A stretch of DNA of 64,000 nucleotides from Lanius collurio (Eukaryota; Chordata; Aves; Passeriformes; Laniidae): NCBI GenBank assembly GCA_020086605.1, contig JACBWW010000021.1, positions 1,396,209 to 1,460,208 of the forward strand. Direction: 5' to 3'. Shown one piece after another: positions 17,040 through 31,000 of the stretch. Under the pieces are notes generated by a model. That model was given only the letters and a program-made list of their open reading frames with translations. It had not been told where the DNA came from and did not search any database. The position numbers were made by a program, and so were the translations under genes. How positions within the stretch are numbered: position 1 is the stretch's first letter; each line of letters begins with the position of its first letter.

Positions 17040-17400
17040 CTGCAGACGCTCGCTCGTCTCGTCCGCTCAGCTGCAGCAATCTCGAGCCTCCCCAGACGAG
17101 CAACCCTTGGACTCGGCGGGAGCCGCGCCAACCTTTGCCCGGCCCGGGGAGGCCGGCGAGCTGCAGAAGCTGCCGTCAGCGGGGGCCTGGCCACCCCAGC
17201 CCCCGCCAGCCCGGGGCTCGGCCGAAGCAGCGCGCCTTGTGTTCAGCGGAACGCGGAGCTGCGCCCGCCCCGAGCGCGGGCAGGGAAGGCCCGGGGGCCC
17301 AGCGCTGCAGCCGAGCCCGGCCGGAGCGTCCCCGCGGCGCAGGAGCGCTACCCCAGGGCACGGGCTTTGTTTTCCAAAAGCACGAGAGGAAAGGAAAGCT
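17040..17400 (-). promoter_or_regulatory. HYKK: HYKK CpG-island promoter and noncoding exon 1
   Basis: GC- and CpG-rich block upstream of HYKK on the minus strand. A donor CTGCAG|GTTTGT ends a likely noncoding exon 1 at 17040. The start site probably lies between about 17200 and 17400. An ETS-type CAGGAAGT (minus strand) lies just upstream, near 17404-17411. The 232-codon plus-strand frame crossing this island is a GC-rich artefact. Confidence 0.65.
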
Positions 17401-17469
17401 ACGACTTCCTGTCACAAAGGCAGAAGAACACTTATAAAAACCCTGCGCCCACAGCGAGCAGGAGGGAAG

Positions 17470-18890
17470 ACATCCGTTTTATTCTTTTGTTTAAACCGTT
17501 TTGTCAGCACACCAGATGAAAATCTCAGCCAAATCCTTAGCTTGAAGACCACATATATAAATACATATAACAAACCTGAAGCATCTTGCTCAGGATGTCC
17601 TTTAGACTGTTTCAGAGATCAGACTGGGACAATAGATCCAGTCCTAGAAAACCTTACACTTAATGAAAATAATGACAAACCTCAAGATTAATATAGAAAT
17701 CTCTTCTGAAACTCCTAATGAAAAAAAAAAAGTAATCTGCCATAGTTGACGCTCTGCCATGACAGAATTAGGAACTTGAATGAAAAGGAATTTAGGAAAG
17801 GCATGCTGAAAAAACCCAAAACAAAAAACACCCCCCCTCCAAAACCCAAACAACGCCCTAAAGCATCTTGGTTTTAGGTAAATCAGTTAAGAAACCTCTA
17901 TCACAAAATTTTAGTATTGTTTGTAATATTAAGGACACAAAATTGAAAACATTATTTTAAGCAAATAGGGAATTTAGGAAAGAGAAACTATTTCCCCAAG
18001 AAACGATTTTTTCCCTCCAATTTCAGAACAGATATTACTAAAAGTTATCGAGCAACTCTACTTGCTAGAAATTACAAAATTAAGATTTTTTTCAAAAAGA
18101 AAAGAGCTCCGTAAAATATTTAGGGTTCCCTCTCTTGATTTCTGAGGCCCTGAAGCTTTAGCTCATTGGAACAAAATTGATTCAGTGGGAAAGCATTCTT
18201 GCTGTGCTTTAACATAGTTGGCAACAGAAATGTACTCCTGCTCTCTGCAAACCAAATTACAATGCACTTTGCAGATCTGTACCTCGTTACTCTTGCTTCA
18301 GTTGCCAGGTTGGAGTGCCAAACTGAAGCTCTATCAGTGCTTCTCCTGTCTGCCTGGTACTCTAGGGGAAGCCCACTGTGGTTGTGAGGCAAGGCAGAGG
18401 TTGCAGGTTGTACTTTGACCTGTCTTATTATCTGTAGAAAGACAGACTTGAATAATTTAGCATTCATGAGCTGAACTCCAGTCTAATGCCTGTGCTGGAA
18501 GTGAGGGTTGAAGCAGGTTAGTGCTGGCCACCCCCAAATACTTCTGAGGATCTTGTCACAGCTGTAACCTTGGCCACCAGCTTGCTTTAATACAAGATTT
18601 CATCTAGATTCTAAATTAGACATTTTTCAGAAGGGAAAGAAAAAGTTATTCAAAAAGTATTTGATACAACATCCAGACTGGTATCTGGAGCACAGCTAAC
18701 CCAGAGAACATCCTTCTCCATCAGCTAAGCATGCTTTGTGAGCCCACCTCAAACACTCCTAAGAAGAAAATGAAACATGCATAATTATATAATACATAAT
18801 ATTATCTTCTTTCTTCATTCACCCGACCTCTTCAGACATCGTACCATTTTAAGTGTATTCCATACTATCTATTTAAAATAGACTGTACCA
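17470..18890. other. intergenic, HYKK promoter to IREB2 3' end
   Basis: About 1.4 kb of AT-rich sequence with short A and C runs (for example at about 17718-17731 and 17820-17850). I see no gene, RNA or transposon. Confidence 0.6.
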
Positions 18891-18914
18891 TATGAGAACT
18901 GTGATACAATTTTC

Positions 18915-18920
18915 TTTATT
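18915..18920 (-). terminator. IREB2: IREB2 distal polyadenylation signal
   Basis: TTTATT on the plus strand is AATAAA on the minus strand in an AT-rich setting. It is the last clear hexamer before the HYKK promoter region. Confidence 0.5.
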
Positions 18921-21718
18921 AAAAATAATTTACAGCATTGGTAACATTTTATGCACAATTTTCATCAATTGAACTTAAGATAGATCTATACAATACTTAC
19001 TAAACTTAAAACTTACACTGTTCTGTTGGCTTTAAACATCAGACAATGATTTGCAGTTGCTTAAATATGATTAATATACACAGCTTCTTGTCCTTATACT
19101 TAGGTGTAAAATGTATAAACATCAACACTATCCCAAAGCTTTGTATTTTGGGATGGGCAGGAAGAGGGAAGCAAGAAGAGAAAACATTTACAAAAATTTC
19201 AGCATGATTCTCCCCCCAAATCCAAATCAAGAGAGGTCTAGGTTAAATACATTTAACACACTGAGTCACTTCTCAAACAAGGACATGTCATCCTATGTTC
19301 TAGGATACTGAAGAGAGGTCTGAGTGAACGGTGTTTGGTGTGTGAGCACAGCAATCCTGACTGTCCCATGCCCTGCCCCTGCCAGAGGGCTCCTGCCATT
19401 CCTGCCCACCTGAGGCTCTCAGAGTCCTAGCAGTGTGCCCAAAGTTAAATGTCATCCCTTTGCTGCTGGGCTCTTGACCTGCACCTTGTACAGGGGAGAG
19501 GGAACAGGGCTGTTCCCATGGATCACGAGCCAGGTGTTCCCTGCACTGGCAGTTCCCCACCACTGAGCAGATGGTACGTGGGCAGTGCTGTCCCACACCA
19601 CAGGGGATGGATCCAAGGGTAGGAGTCAGCCTGCACATCTTGGAGATGCCACTGACTTGGGCTTTAGAGCCAGACCTACTGCAGCAATAGGAGCCTCCAG
19701 CTGAGCAGCCCCTGTGCCCAAGCACCGCTCAGAACCTCTCTCTCATGGACATAAGACTCTGTAGTGCAGCAGAACTAAAGTAGCTGCTAAGGTAATAAAG
19801 CCCCCTGTGGCTCTAAAAAGAGCTGACTTGCTTTACTGGTGACAACTTGCAGGTAAGTCACATGCCTTGAAATTGCACTTCACCTCATCAGTCTGCCTTG
19901 ACATGGCTTGGATCCCTGTCTCCTGAAGCACGGAGAAAGGGCAGGGGGCTGTGTTCCCTTCAAGCATTAGTAGTTACACAAGTTAGAAATAGGCAGAGAG
20001 TTGCAGTTTTATCATCTGCATGAGGCATCATTATGTACTAGCACTAAATTCCCATTTTCTCCCCAAACACTTGTTTTCTTGAATTAAATCAAGAGTATAC
20101 CTTCGAGCTGGGATAAAATAGTATCAGACACTGTTGTACAAGAAGTAAGGTTGGCTCAGTCAGTCTGGATAGAATTAATGGAAGTGGACCACCGAACAGG
20201 AACTCATTCAGCATTCAGTTGAATATTATATTCAAAACCGCATTGACTTATTCCCCTTAAAAGTGGTAGGAGTCAGCTGAATAGTTTTCATCTCACCTAA
20301 AATAAAACCACATCAAAGTAGTGAAATATAAAAAACAGGTTACACAGAAGTTAAAACTTTAGTGAACTTTGTCTAACAAAACAGAAAACTATGTATCAAA
20401 CATGTCAATCAAATTAGTTTGGCCTTTGAACTGTCAAAAATATCTTGTATTGATATAATTATGCAAGAGGTTTGAGGGCTTTTTTTAAAGGAATGTCAAA
20501 CATACTATTTAAAGATTTGAACAGCACATCTGTTAGTTCACAAGTCAGTTATCTTAGTGTCTGGTTATAAATGAAAAGCATATGTAAATAAAGCTAACAT
20601 AGTCCTCTTGAATGTTTTGATATTTAAGACAACATTTATCAAGAACAAAATATCTTAAAGCAAAATCTTGACAATTTATAGGCAAGTATTGCAGTTTTGT
20701 TCTCCAGCAGAAATTAATCTCTACACAAACTGTAAGTGGAGTTATGAAGCTTTTCAAGACACAGGAGCACAGGAAGAGCCGGCTGGAGCTGCAGACTCAT
20801 TTGCACAGCTCAGACACCACCAGAGCTCAGTGCAGTGGGAACACAAGCCCTTCTGCAGGAACTCTGGATCTCCTGCCAATATGAACTATGGAACAGGGGC
20901 TTTACCCTCAGTGTGCTGACAATTCCATCCACAGCAACTGCAGTGCCATAAGAGAAAGGTTTGTTCAGTTCTCCAGGCTCTTCCTCAGAATGGGACACTT
21001 TGTAAAGCTGGGAACTGCCAGCATAGGAGAAAGCATTAAAAGGCAGTATGGCCACCTGGCTCTTGAACACCTGACAAGGGTAACATTAGACATAGGCTGT
21101 ATTTAAAGCAGAGGAATTTAAACAACCCTAGTAAATGTTTTAAAAGGTTTTTAAAGGTTAAAACATTATGGGGATGTGCTTTGTCTGATGATATTGCAGA
21201 GAGCACAATAAAAACAGATGTCACAAATGACAAAGTGCATCCTTTGAAGCAGATGTGACAAACTTCAATTGAAGGGCATGAAGAAACATGGCTTAACCTG
21301 CCATGAATGAAACAACTGAGATTTTTTTTTAAAATGCAGAAATGTTTCCCATATTTCTAAGCACACGGTATTTCATATATTTCATAGCTTGAGCAGTTTA
21401 AATCTGGATCTAGATTAAATTATAATCCCATAACAAAGGTAAGGAAGTCATCATCTGTGATACAGGATTCCATGGGCCTCATGGGGACTGCTTTTGTTCA
21501 GCCTATAACCTAAAGATATTGAAAACTCAGTATCTTTTCTAAGTTCTGGATGAGAAAAAAAAATTCATCTGTTTGGCCTTTAGGATTCCATGCCATCTGC
21601 TACTCTTAAACCAACAAACAGCAGTACGCAGATTTACAGGTGCAAAACTGATTTGAAACAACTGCAGAAATCTTCTAACGTAATAATCTTCAGCACAATC
21701 AGTTTCAATTTCGCATAG

Positions 21719-21724
21719 TTTATT
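21719..21724 (-). terminator. IREB2: IREB2 proximal polyadenylation signal
   Basis: AATAAA on the minus strand, 280 nt after the stop codon. It could produce a short 3'UTR isoform. Confidence 0.4.
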
Positions 21725-22003
21725 TACAAAATGGTCTGATAAAACATCCCCTCCATACTTACAGCTCTCTTGTCACAATACACATGTTGATTTTAGCAAT
21801 GTTTAATAGCACCATTAGAATATTATTTAAAATCAGAAAGGATCTCGTTGCAGTTACAATGATTCACAATCTTTTACATCCATGGACGAAGTAACTTTGA
21901 GCACACTAGGACTGTTTGCAGTTCCACAGTACAGATTCCTGGGTTCACACAAGGCATTTGCTGAGTTACCAGTTATGCAGGGTACCCAGAGAGTCAGTAG
22001 CTA

Positions 22004-25000
22004 CTATAAGAATCTTCGAGCCACAAAGTTTAGACTTCCACCATTCTTGTATAACGTTATCTCCATGTTGTTTTCAAACAAGGCAATCACGCTGAATACT
22101 TTTCCAGTGCTTGTCTTCAAAAGAAAAGCAAAAAAGAGAAACTGATTAGGCTTTGCTTTCACTTCACTGCTCAGTCAACATTCTAACCCCAAGTTTTGCT
22201 GAACACAAGCAAATTCAACCCTCTGACTTGCCTCTACAGCCCCAAGCCTGCTGAGGCCAGACAGAAGGACAAGAACCCTTGTTTTAGGGTACAGTTTAGA
22301 TAAAGCTGTGAGCTGTAACCAAAAAACATCATGTCCCTAAGATGGCATCAATTGTGTTACGAGCTTGTTTACAGAAAATGGAGAGCTGAAGCCTCTCTCA
22401 AATCATCACACCTATGAGAGACAAACTCAATTCCACCCTAATACTGAACCCATGAGGGGCAAAATGCCACTCAGAATGATCAAGAATATTAGGCTGCACA
22501 CAAAGTTGTGTATAAAGAACATGTGTACATGTATTTTGGGAAACTCCAACTGCCATGACAAGCTTCAGGTAGGACTATAAGTTTACCTTCCAAGAGAATT
22601 AAATGTTTTTTCATGCTTTGCTTCCGATAATCAGAATTAACTTTTCTTTCTCTGCTTTCCATCATCAGAACATTCAACAGAGAAATTTAAAATATTGCAA
22701 AGATACCTTAATATCCAAAGTCATTCTAGGCGACAGCTCTGGAGGGAACAATATAGAAAATTGCTCTCTTCCAGTGAGTCCCAGAGTACTTGGATTTTCC
22801 CCAGGACGAAACTGAAGTGGAGCAATGCCAATTCCAATCAGCTGACTCTTATGAACCTTCTCATAGCTCTCAGCAAGAACAGCTTTAACACCCTGTGAAA
22901 ATGCAAGCACAGCAGGCAGAGTGAAACACAGAAGTAACCTTTGAACACAGATTATGTCCAAGATCTTGCAATGCAAACTCAAGTGTAGAGAGAGTGCTTT
23001 GCAGAGAGTCCTTTAAGTACTCTGGTAACATCTTTTAGCTTTCCAGGTAGATAGAGGGAAGCAAACAAGCCATAGCAGGCCCACGCAGTGTGAAACAGTT
23101 TGTTACAGACAGTGGCCATGCTGGAGTTAACAGGACATGAGTCAGTGGCTGACTCGGAATATATTCTCAATATTAGTGGAAAATAGTCTCCAATAGTGAG
23201 ATACTGAACACCCCATGGAGACCAAACACAGGCCAGCACAGACAAATGCCTGATTTGTCTCAGTCTGGTATTGAAGACAGTAAATTACCAAAATGAGGAA
23301 ATTCAGATTCATCCTGACTAGTGATTCTCCCCCACGAAGATTCTAACTAAGAAATTATACAATGTGTTTTTAGGCATTTCCAGAAGAAACAAAACCCCTG
23401 CCAAACCCAAACAAACCAGCAGTACCAGTAAAAAAGGCCCTTTTGCAGCCCAGTCTCTTGAGCTACCCAGTCCATACTTCTTTCCTGCTAGAATAATTAC
23501 AGGAATGCCTTCCTTCTGGTACAGCTCGGCAGCTTCAAACACATCTAGCTGTGGAATGACAAAGTGGCACATTTTGAGTGAGTTCTAAACCTGCACTTCC
23601 CATTCCAGAGTAGCTGTACAAACAAATATATTCCTACCGTTTGTCCTGATGGAAAATGAATTGTTTTAGGAGCTGGTTTTCCTATGAACTTGTTCAGAAG
23701 CTTGATATTTGCAAAGGTACCCCTTGTCATCACAGCATCATTACCTCTTCGAGCCCCATAAGAATTGAATTCACGAGGTGTGAGTCTGGAATAAAAAGCA
23801 AATTGAAAGAAATCAGTTAAAGATTATTGGATTTAAACAGATATCATGATTTTTTTAATAATTATTGCAGCATATCTAACTCTTCAGTGGAAGGTGTAAA
23901 GAACTAGACTGCCAACAAATGTAATAAATCATGGACAACATGGGTAAATCACTGCTAGATTACTCATGAGGAAAGCTGCAATTTTAAATTAATTTTCTAC
24001 AACTTTGTTATGAAGTGCTACAAGCAGTGTGGTACTTACAGAAGAATTATGGGGAGACTGCTCTAAGAAACAACCCACCTTACTAATCCTCTTCCCATTA
24101 CCAGCATATTTATTAACACTGATTAATTATTTTGCTTTTCCACATATAGTCTCCCCCCTTTCTGCATACAGGCATTTCTAGAGGAAGGTGACAGTGCTGC
24201 TGAATTATTCAGCAGTCCTGTGTCACAGCACAGCCTCACAGCTCACCCTTTGCTGGTCAGGTACTTGGCAGCAGCACTGCTCCTTGCGATGCTCCCGGCG
24301 GGGGAAATGTGATCCGTGGTGACAGAGTCCCCCAGGTACAGCAACACGTGGGCGTTTTCAACCGCTTGTGGTGAAACTGGTTCTTTGGCCTAGCAGGGAA
24401 AGAGCAACAGAAGGGAAGAAAAGGAACATTAAATATTTTCTTCCAAAAAACAGACATATAGAATGTATCTGCAGTATAGGATGGGCCCTTGATGTACAGA
24501 CTCCACTCCCTCCACAAACAGTATTTAAAAGACTGAGGAATATTAGTGATAATTAAATTTGTTAGTTCAACATTGAAGCTTTACTGGAATAGCTATTCCT
24601 TTACTTAAAAGCAATGTATACAATCTGGTGGATAGAGCCACTGTACTTACAAGTTTATCAAAAAAGGAAGGACATCTAATATAAGTAGATTTTAAATCCC
24701 AGGGAAATAAAGTTGACTCTGGTGCTTCCAGTAAATTCCATCGTTTGTTTCCTTTCTACAAGAAAGAAAATGAATTGAAAAGAAGTTAGTTTATTGTATT
24801 TTTATACTCAAAAACTGAAGATGTACTGGTGATTTCATTAATAACTATTATTTACTAAATAATTTTCTATTACATATTACAAGTTATCTCACTGGGTATT
24901 ACTTGGGAATTGCTTTTAAATACAAGTACCCATCTCAGTTAAGCCCTCCATTATCATAACTGAAATAAATGGCAAACCAATCACATTCAACTGCAAGATG

Positions 25001-28000
25001 AAAAAAAAAAACAAAAAACAAAAAACTACAATTAAATGCTACAATAAAACCTTTAAATTGTGTAGAACAGACCATTCTTACCTCCATCTTTTCTTTCAAT
25101 TCCTTAAACATGGATGATATCACACATTCTTCCTCCACTGTGTGAAGTTCTTGTCGGGTGGGCCAAATATCTCGTAAGTAAATACTTTTGCCATTAAAGC
25201 CAGTGCCTAAGATTTTAAACACAACAGTAGTTTTGAAGAAAAAAATACTAGACTTGCGATTTGTATTAGAATATAGATGTGTATATATTCAGGCCTGCAG
25301 GGATGGTACCAGACAGGCAAAGAATTTGATCAGTTAAGTGAATGCTTTGCTTTAGCCATGAGCAAAGCAAATATGGCTGTGCTTCCTCTTCAAATATATT
25401 GGCTCTGTGTGCTGAAATCCTGTGCAGGAATCTCTGTCCATGCGCAGCAGCTGCAGAAACAGAAGCTGTAGGAAAACACTCACCCAGAGGCTCCGTTTCG
25501 AAGTCTATTCTGACGGTGCCCGCAATGGCATAGGCCACGACCAGCGGAGGGGATGCCAGGTAGTTGGCACGGACACAGTCACACAGGCGGCCCTCAAAGT
25601 TCTTTGTGCCAGACAATACCCCACAGGCAATGATATCACCCTGAAAGGCAGACCCAGACACACTGTTGCAGCAGTTTGGGGTACTTAAACAGCCCATGCT
25701 ATTTTTGCTGACTAAGTCAGATGTGTTTTTACCATTTCACTTCTGAAATTTACTCTAACACTACAACTGAAAGGCATTTTGCTCTCTCCCACTGCCCTTC
25801 TCATTTCCCCTTTTGACCCTCTGATACACTCTCCTATCAATTCAGTCAACTCCTCTCCTGCCTTCTATTTTTCTTCCTCTTCAGAGGAGAAAAAAGTTGT
25901 AGCTTTTAGACACTGCTGGTTAAAATGACTCAAACCCATACCTCTTTAAAAGCTTCTTCTCCACTTATGATACAAAATCTACACGTTACATCCTCTGCAA
26001 GATGAGATCTTATGTATTTATCTTGTAATTTATAACTGTATTCTACAAATACTACTTATTAAATTTATTTTACATAGCAATGAATTGGCATGGTCTCCCT
26101 CTAACATGCAAATATGCCAACAACATCATGCGAAGTCCAAACTAAAAAAGAAGTGTATTTTGCATGGATTACTGTATTTCTTGATTGCTTAACTGTGTAA
26201 GAAATACATTTCTGTGTTCAACAAGCCAGACAGAGCTTTACCTGTTTTATTGCATTCCTGATGGCTTCTGGCAAAGGGGCCGTGTTCCCAACACATGTGG
26301 AACACCCATAACCAACAACCTCAAACCTACATGGAAAAACCAATCAAGTCACACAGTACATGGTCACGAGCAATTTGTTAACAATTGCTTTTCCTTTTAT
26401 TAACATTCCCAATAATTTTTTGTCCTTAGACAGTTGTTTTTAGAGAATGCACAGCAGACACTACATGTCACTGATGCAAACCACAGCTGGGCACTGTTAC
26501 AGAATATTGAACATAATCTCACTGTTACTGCTACAGAGCAACCAGAAACAAACTAAACAACCCTTGACCGCAGCAATGATAAGAAAAGACTAATACAAAC
26601 TGTCCTGACAAACTTGCATCCAGCTTCCACTTTTAAAATACATTATCAAGTACATCTTGTCCTGCAAGTCACTTAAAATTAAGTAATTTGTGACTGGAAA
26701 ACCAGAGCTCTGATATATTAGAGCTACACATCATAAATTTTAAAGTGGGAATATAATGAAGCAAAATAATTTTAAGTCAGTAAGCAAGTAAGATGGGAAT
26801 CTATTAAGTCAGGAATTAGCCAACCCCAAATGAACAGCATTCCTATTTATCAGCCTGTACAACCCCTCTATGTACTACTTGCCCAAACTCACCAACAGAC
26901 ACAGGCCTTACCCAAGCTTGCTGAGGTATGGCAATACTCCACTGGAACTGAGGTAATGGGTAACCATGCCACTGCCTGGTGATAAACTTGTCCTGATGTA
27001 GGGCTTCACCACTAGGCCAGCCTCAACAGCTTTTTTGGCCAGGAGTCCTACCGAACAAAAAGGAAAAAGAGACACAGATTATGATTTGTATATTCCTTAA
27101 CAGAACATCTATATGCTTCTGCCTTAGTTAAATCAAGCATGAAAAATTCCAGAGGATTAAACACCTTTCAGTTTATTAAACTATTAAAGCAATTACTGGC
27201 CTGAATAAAGTTTCTTAACTCATAACAATACCGTGCATGGTTTTATTCACATTCCTGGAAGGCAGACACCATTTTACTTTCTCTAAGACAAATCTCTGCC
27301 ATGTTCTAGCTGACAGTGCCAATCCGTTCAGTCTCTAGAGACAGGCCACACAGCCCTAGGGGGAAGCCCACCTTGGCCACAAAGGATCTTAAAAAGAGGA
27401 GAGCAAGGTCTGACAGATGAGCTGTTCCAGCAAAACCATCTGCAGCTTGTGAAGGTGTGGCAGATACCTCTGAAGCAGTGACAGAACAACTGCTCAGCAA
27501 TACAGAGTTTCTGTCCTGGCTGTGGCATCACAGCTCAGCATCCAGGACAGGTTGGAAGCTAAAGCTCACCTCCTGCATCAGCTGTGCCACCGTGTGCATC
27601 CACCTTGTAGAAGCCCTAGAACTGCTTACCTGCTGTACTACTACCAAGTGTAAATATTTTATAATTACTCTCCTTAATACTTGCTTTATGGGACAAAATT
27701 AGATTGGATTATAGAAAAGCAACTTTCCCTATATAACCTCCAGAATGTACAAGCTAAGGCTACAAGTGTGCAGTTTCATACCTGTAAAGAGAACCTACAA
27801 GACTGAAGGTGAGGGCTGTGCAAACACAGGAGCACCATTAAGATGCTGCGCTGTCTGGTCCCAACGTACCTGCGGCAAGCATGACAGATGGATTGCAATT
27901 GTTTGTACAGCTGATGACTGCAGCAATGACAACGCAGCCGTGGGACAGCTTGTATTCATTTCCTTCATATTGAACAGGCACAATGTCATTCTGCTTCTCA

Positions 28001-31000
28001 GCTGCAATCTGAAACCCTTTAACACCAGACTGGATGACAAAAATACACATTAGCAGTTGTTACAGGACAGAAAGGATGACATTACATCAAGACCAAGTGA
28101 ACACTGGTTTTGAAATAATACTCAGCTGTGCCACTAGGAACCCTTATAGACTTTAAAAGCAGCCTTCAGTCCAGGTCCCTCTGTCTGTACACTGGTCCCA
28201 GCCTTCTTCCTTCACGACTGCTTTAACTTTGCAACAGTTGTGAACAAATGTCAGTCTGTGTGTGGCTGTTCCACAGCTCACTTCCTTCTATACATGGAAG
28301 AACATCCCCTTAAGAGTACATGTCTAATCTACACAATACTGGTTCCTGAATTAGAAGCATGTCCAAGATTTTAACTGCAAGAGGGTGGTAACTAAACCAG
28401 AGTAGGTCAATTAGCATTTAACACCCTCACTTGAGTGCTCTTCAGCACTCAAACAGCCTCCAGAGGTCCCTACCGAAAGTTCTTTCTCCCTAGCAATCTA
28501 AACTAGGACTAATTAATAAGTCTCTAAATTAAGGATTTTTGGAATCTCATGTTCCTGCCAAACACAGCTATGATTTACCCTTGGGATGCCTGTCAAGCAA
28601 GAACAGAACACCCTGGATAAGCAGCTGTGTAGCAACAAGGAGGGCTCGGCAGGTACGCAAGGAATAGGTAATATAACATTTATTCATGTGAATTAAAGGA
28701 AATACCTTTTGAAGAGAGCATCAGCAATACAAACCTTTTCATTCAAGCAGGCTTGGAAGTCACTTTTCATGTTATTAACAGCCACTCTATCTTGGGATCT
28801 CTTTGGGCCACTGACATACGGAATTATAGAACTTAGACTAACTTGTACTACCTAAGAAAGCAAGAAACAATGTGCAGGCATTACCAATCCCAGCCCAGCA
28901 GTACATGGAATATACTCCTGAGAATCCCAGGAACTCGTTTCAAATTCGAATGTTCTCAGACATTTAGAACTCTGGGATTCCATTTTCAACACTACTCACT
29001 GTAAAAGGCTATTCCTCTTATTCCAAGTGTTTTTTAACATTATCTGAAACTTTTCTACCATTCACAATCCTTGGGATGACTGGAATTCAGTATCTGTTAG
29101 ATGACATAATGTTACTCTCTTTCCCTTCTTTTTCCCACCCCCTCTATGTTTTACAAAAAAGTTCTGCTTCTCCAAATTGTGAGTTAATAAATACAGCTTT
29201 GCTGAAAGCAATGAAATTTACAGTGGGAGAAGAGACTGTGAAATCATCAGTAGTTATTTATGAGAATCAAACAAACAACTTGTTTCAGGCATACCTGGGA
29301 ATACTCGGGCTCTCTGGAAGAACTCTCATCATTTCTAAATAACTTCACAGCTTTAAGATATGCTTCTGTGACTTCAAGCTTGGCCTTATCAAAACCTAAG
29401 GAAGGTTATTTCAAACATGAGAAAAGTCACATTAAAAGACATAAATAAATCACACAACTTCCAGACACTCCGATTGTTTTAAGTGTAACATTCAAAGTAC
29501 TTTTTTTTTTCTCCAAGTACACCACCTCCATATCCCAAATTCTATTCAGGAATGATATACAAATGAAAACATTTGTAAATTATTACATTTTTTTTCTAAA
29601 TTAGATTGTCTTTCCTATGTCAAGGAATAAAATAAGCTATTCCAGCTCTAGCAGTGGTAACTCTAACTAAATTGACAGTTGTGTCCCTCAAGTCCATAAG
29701 GCTTTTCTGTGTTAGGACTCCCTTTTTTAATACAGACCCTGTGCTTAGCTGACAATAGGCAGTACTGCTGGCTGCTCTTCCAAATCCATTCATTTACTCT
29801 GCACCAATCAAATATGTTTGCTATTGAAAGCATTCAACACTTATTTGAAAGTGACAGATTTCAGTCTTCAAGTCTCACTCATGAGTGAGTTTTTTTGGCA
29901 TCTATCACCCTGTGGTTCTCTGTTTGCAGTAGCTTGATAAGGAATTGACATCCTCCTTGCTTAGCTTGAGGTGCCAGTGAAATCACCTCAAAGGGAAACA
30001 TAAACCACTGGGAAAAATCAGAGACCTGTTCAGATTTGTTCTGCAGTTTCACTTATTTCTAGTAATCATTTTAAATTTCAATTTCGTAGGGAATCTCCAG
30101 GGGGCCATGGGATTCCATTTCAAATCAAGAAGATTTACATTCCATACATATTTCAAAATGTAAGTGAGAATTCCCCTAATACTTTTCTTTTATAGGCTTA
30201 TATATGCTTCCAAAAACCAGGACTCTGGATGTTGAAAAGTAGTATCATGTTTGTAAATCAGGCATTAGATAAATGGACCAGACTGGACACAAACCTCAAG
30301 CACAAGCCTAATTACATGTTAAACCCATATCAGAACTCCACAGAAAAGCACCACGTAAGAATTGAGCAAAAACTCAACAGTTCTTACACTGGGTTTTTCC
30401 GCAGAGCAAAAAACATGTACTACAGCAACTGAAAAACACAATTACAATAAATCATTGCTTTAGTTTAATCTTTACCTGCATGCTTTAAGTGCTTCAATGT
30501 CACATTATCAACAGGGAAAAAACTCAGAATAGCACCATATTCAGGACACATATTTGCTATCGTGGTTCGGTCTGCTACGGACAACTGGGAAACACCACTC
30601 CCAAAAAACTCAACAAATTTTCCAGCGACATCAGCTTGTCTAAGATGCTGTTGGAAAGAACACACAATACCTGTTAGGTGAAGGGGTACAGTGCAAGTTG
30701 TGTTTGTCACAATTCACAAGTCGTGAACATTTAAAACAAGAAGTTGAAACCCTAAGGCCTATGTTTGCAAAAAAAAAATAATTATTAAGAATTATTTTTA
30801 GTTAAAGAGGGTCTGTAAGTAAATGACAATAGAGGGGAAAGAAAAAAAAAACATTACTTCAAAGATCTTGCAAATATAAATTGTTAAGAGATTATTTGTA
30901 CCCTTCTGCACTGCCATGATTAAAGGTATACTAAAAACACTCCCTGCATTTAGTTCATTTCTCAAACACCACTGGTATTACTTGCAACAAACTCTCTTTT

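Larger units (their letters stand above)
18890..22003 (-). other. IREB2: IREB2 3' untranslated region
   Basis: The stretch follows the IREB2 stop (22006-22004). The distal AATAAA on the minus strand is at 18920-18915, implying a 3'UTR of about 3.1 kb, similar to the long 3'UTR known for mammalian IREB2. A proximal AATAAA at 21724-21719 would give a short form of about 300 nt. It overlaps a Pumilio-type TGTAAATA (21728-21721). The far boundary is inferred from the signal, not observed. Confidence 0.6.

Noticed and set aside
16993..17691. 232-codon plus-strand open frame
   Set aside because: It crosses the HYKK CpG island antisense to HYKK and continues into AT-rich DNA without any recognisable protein feature.
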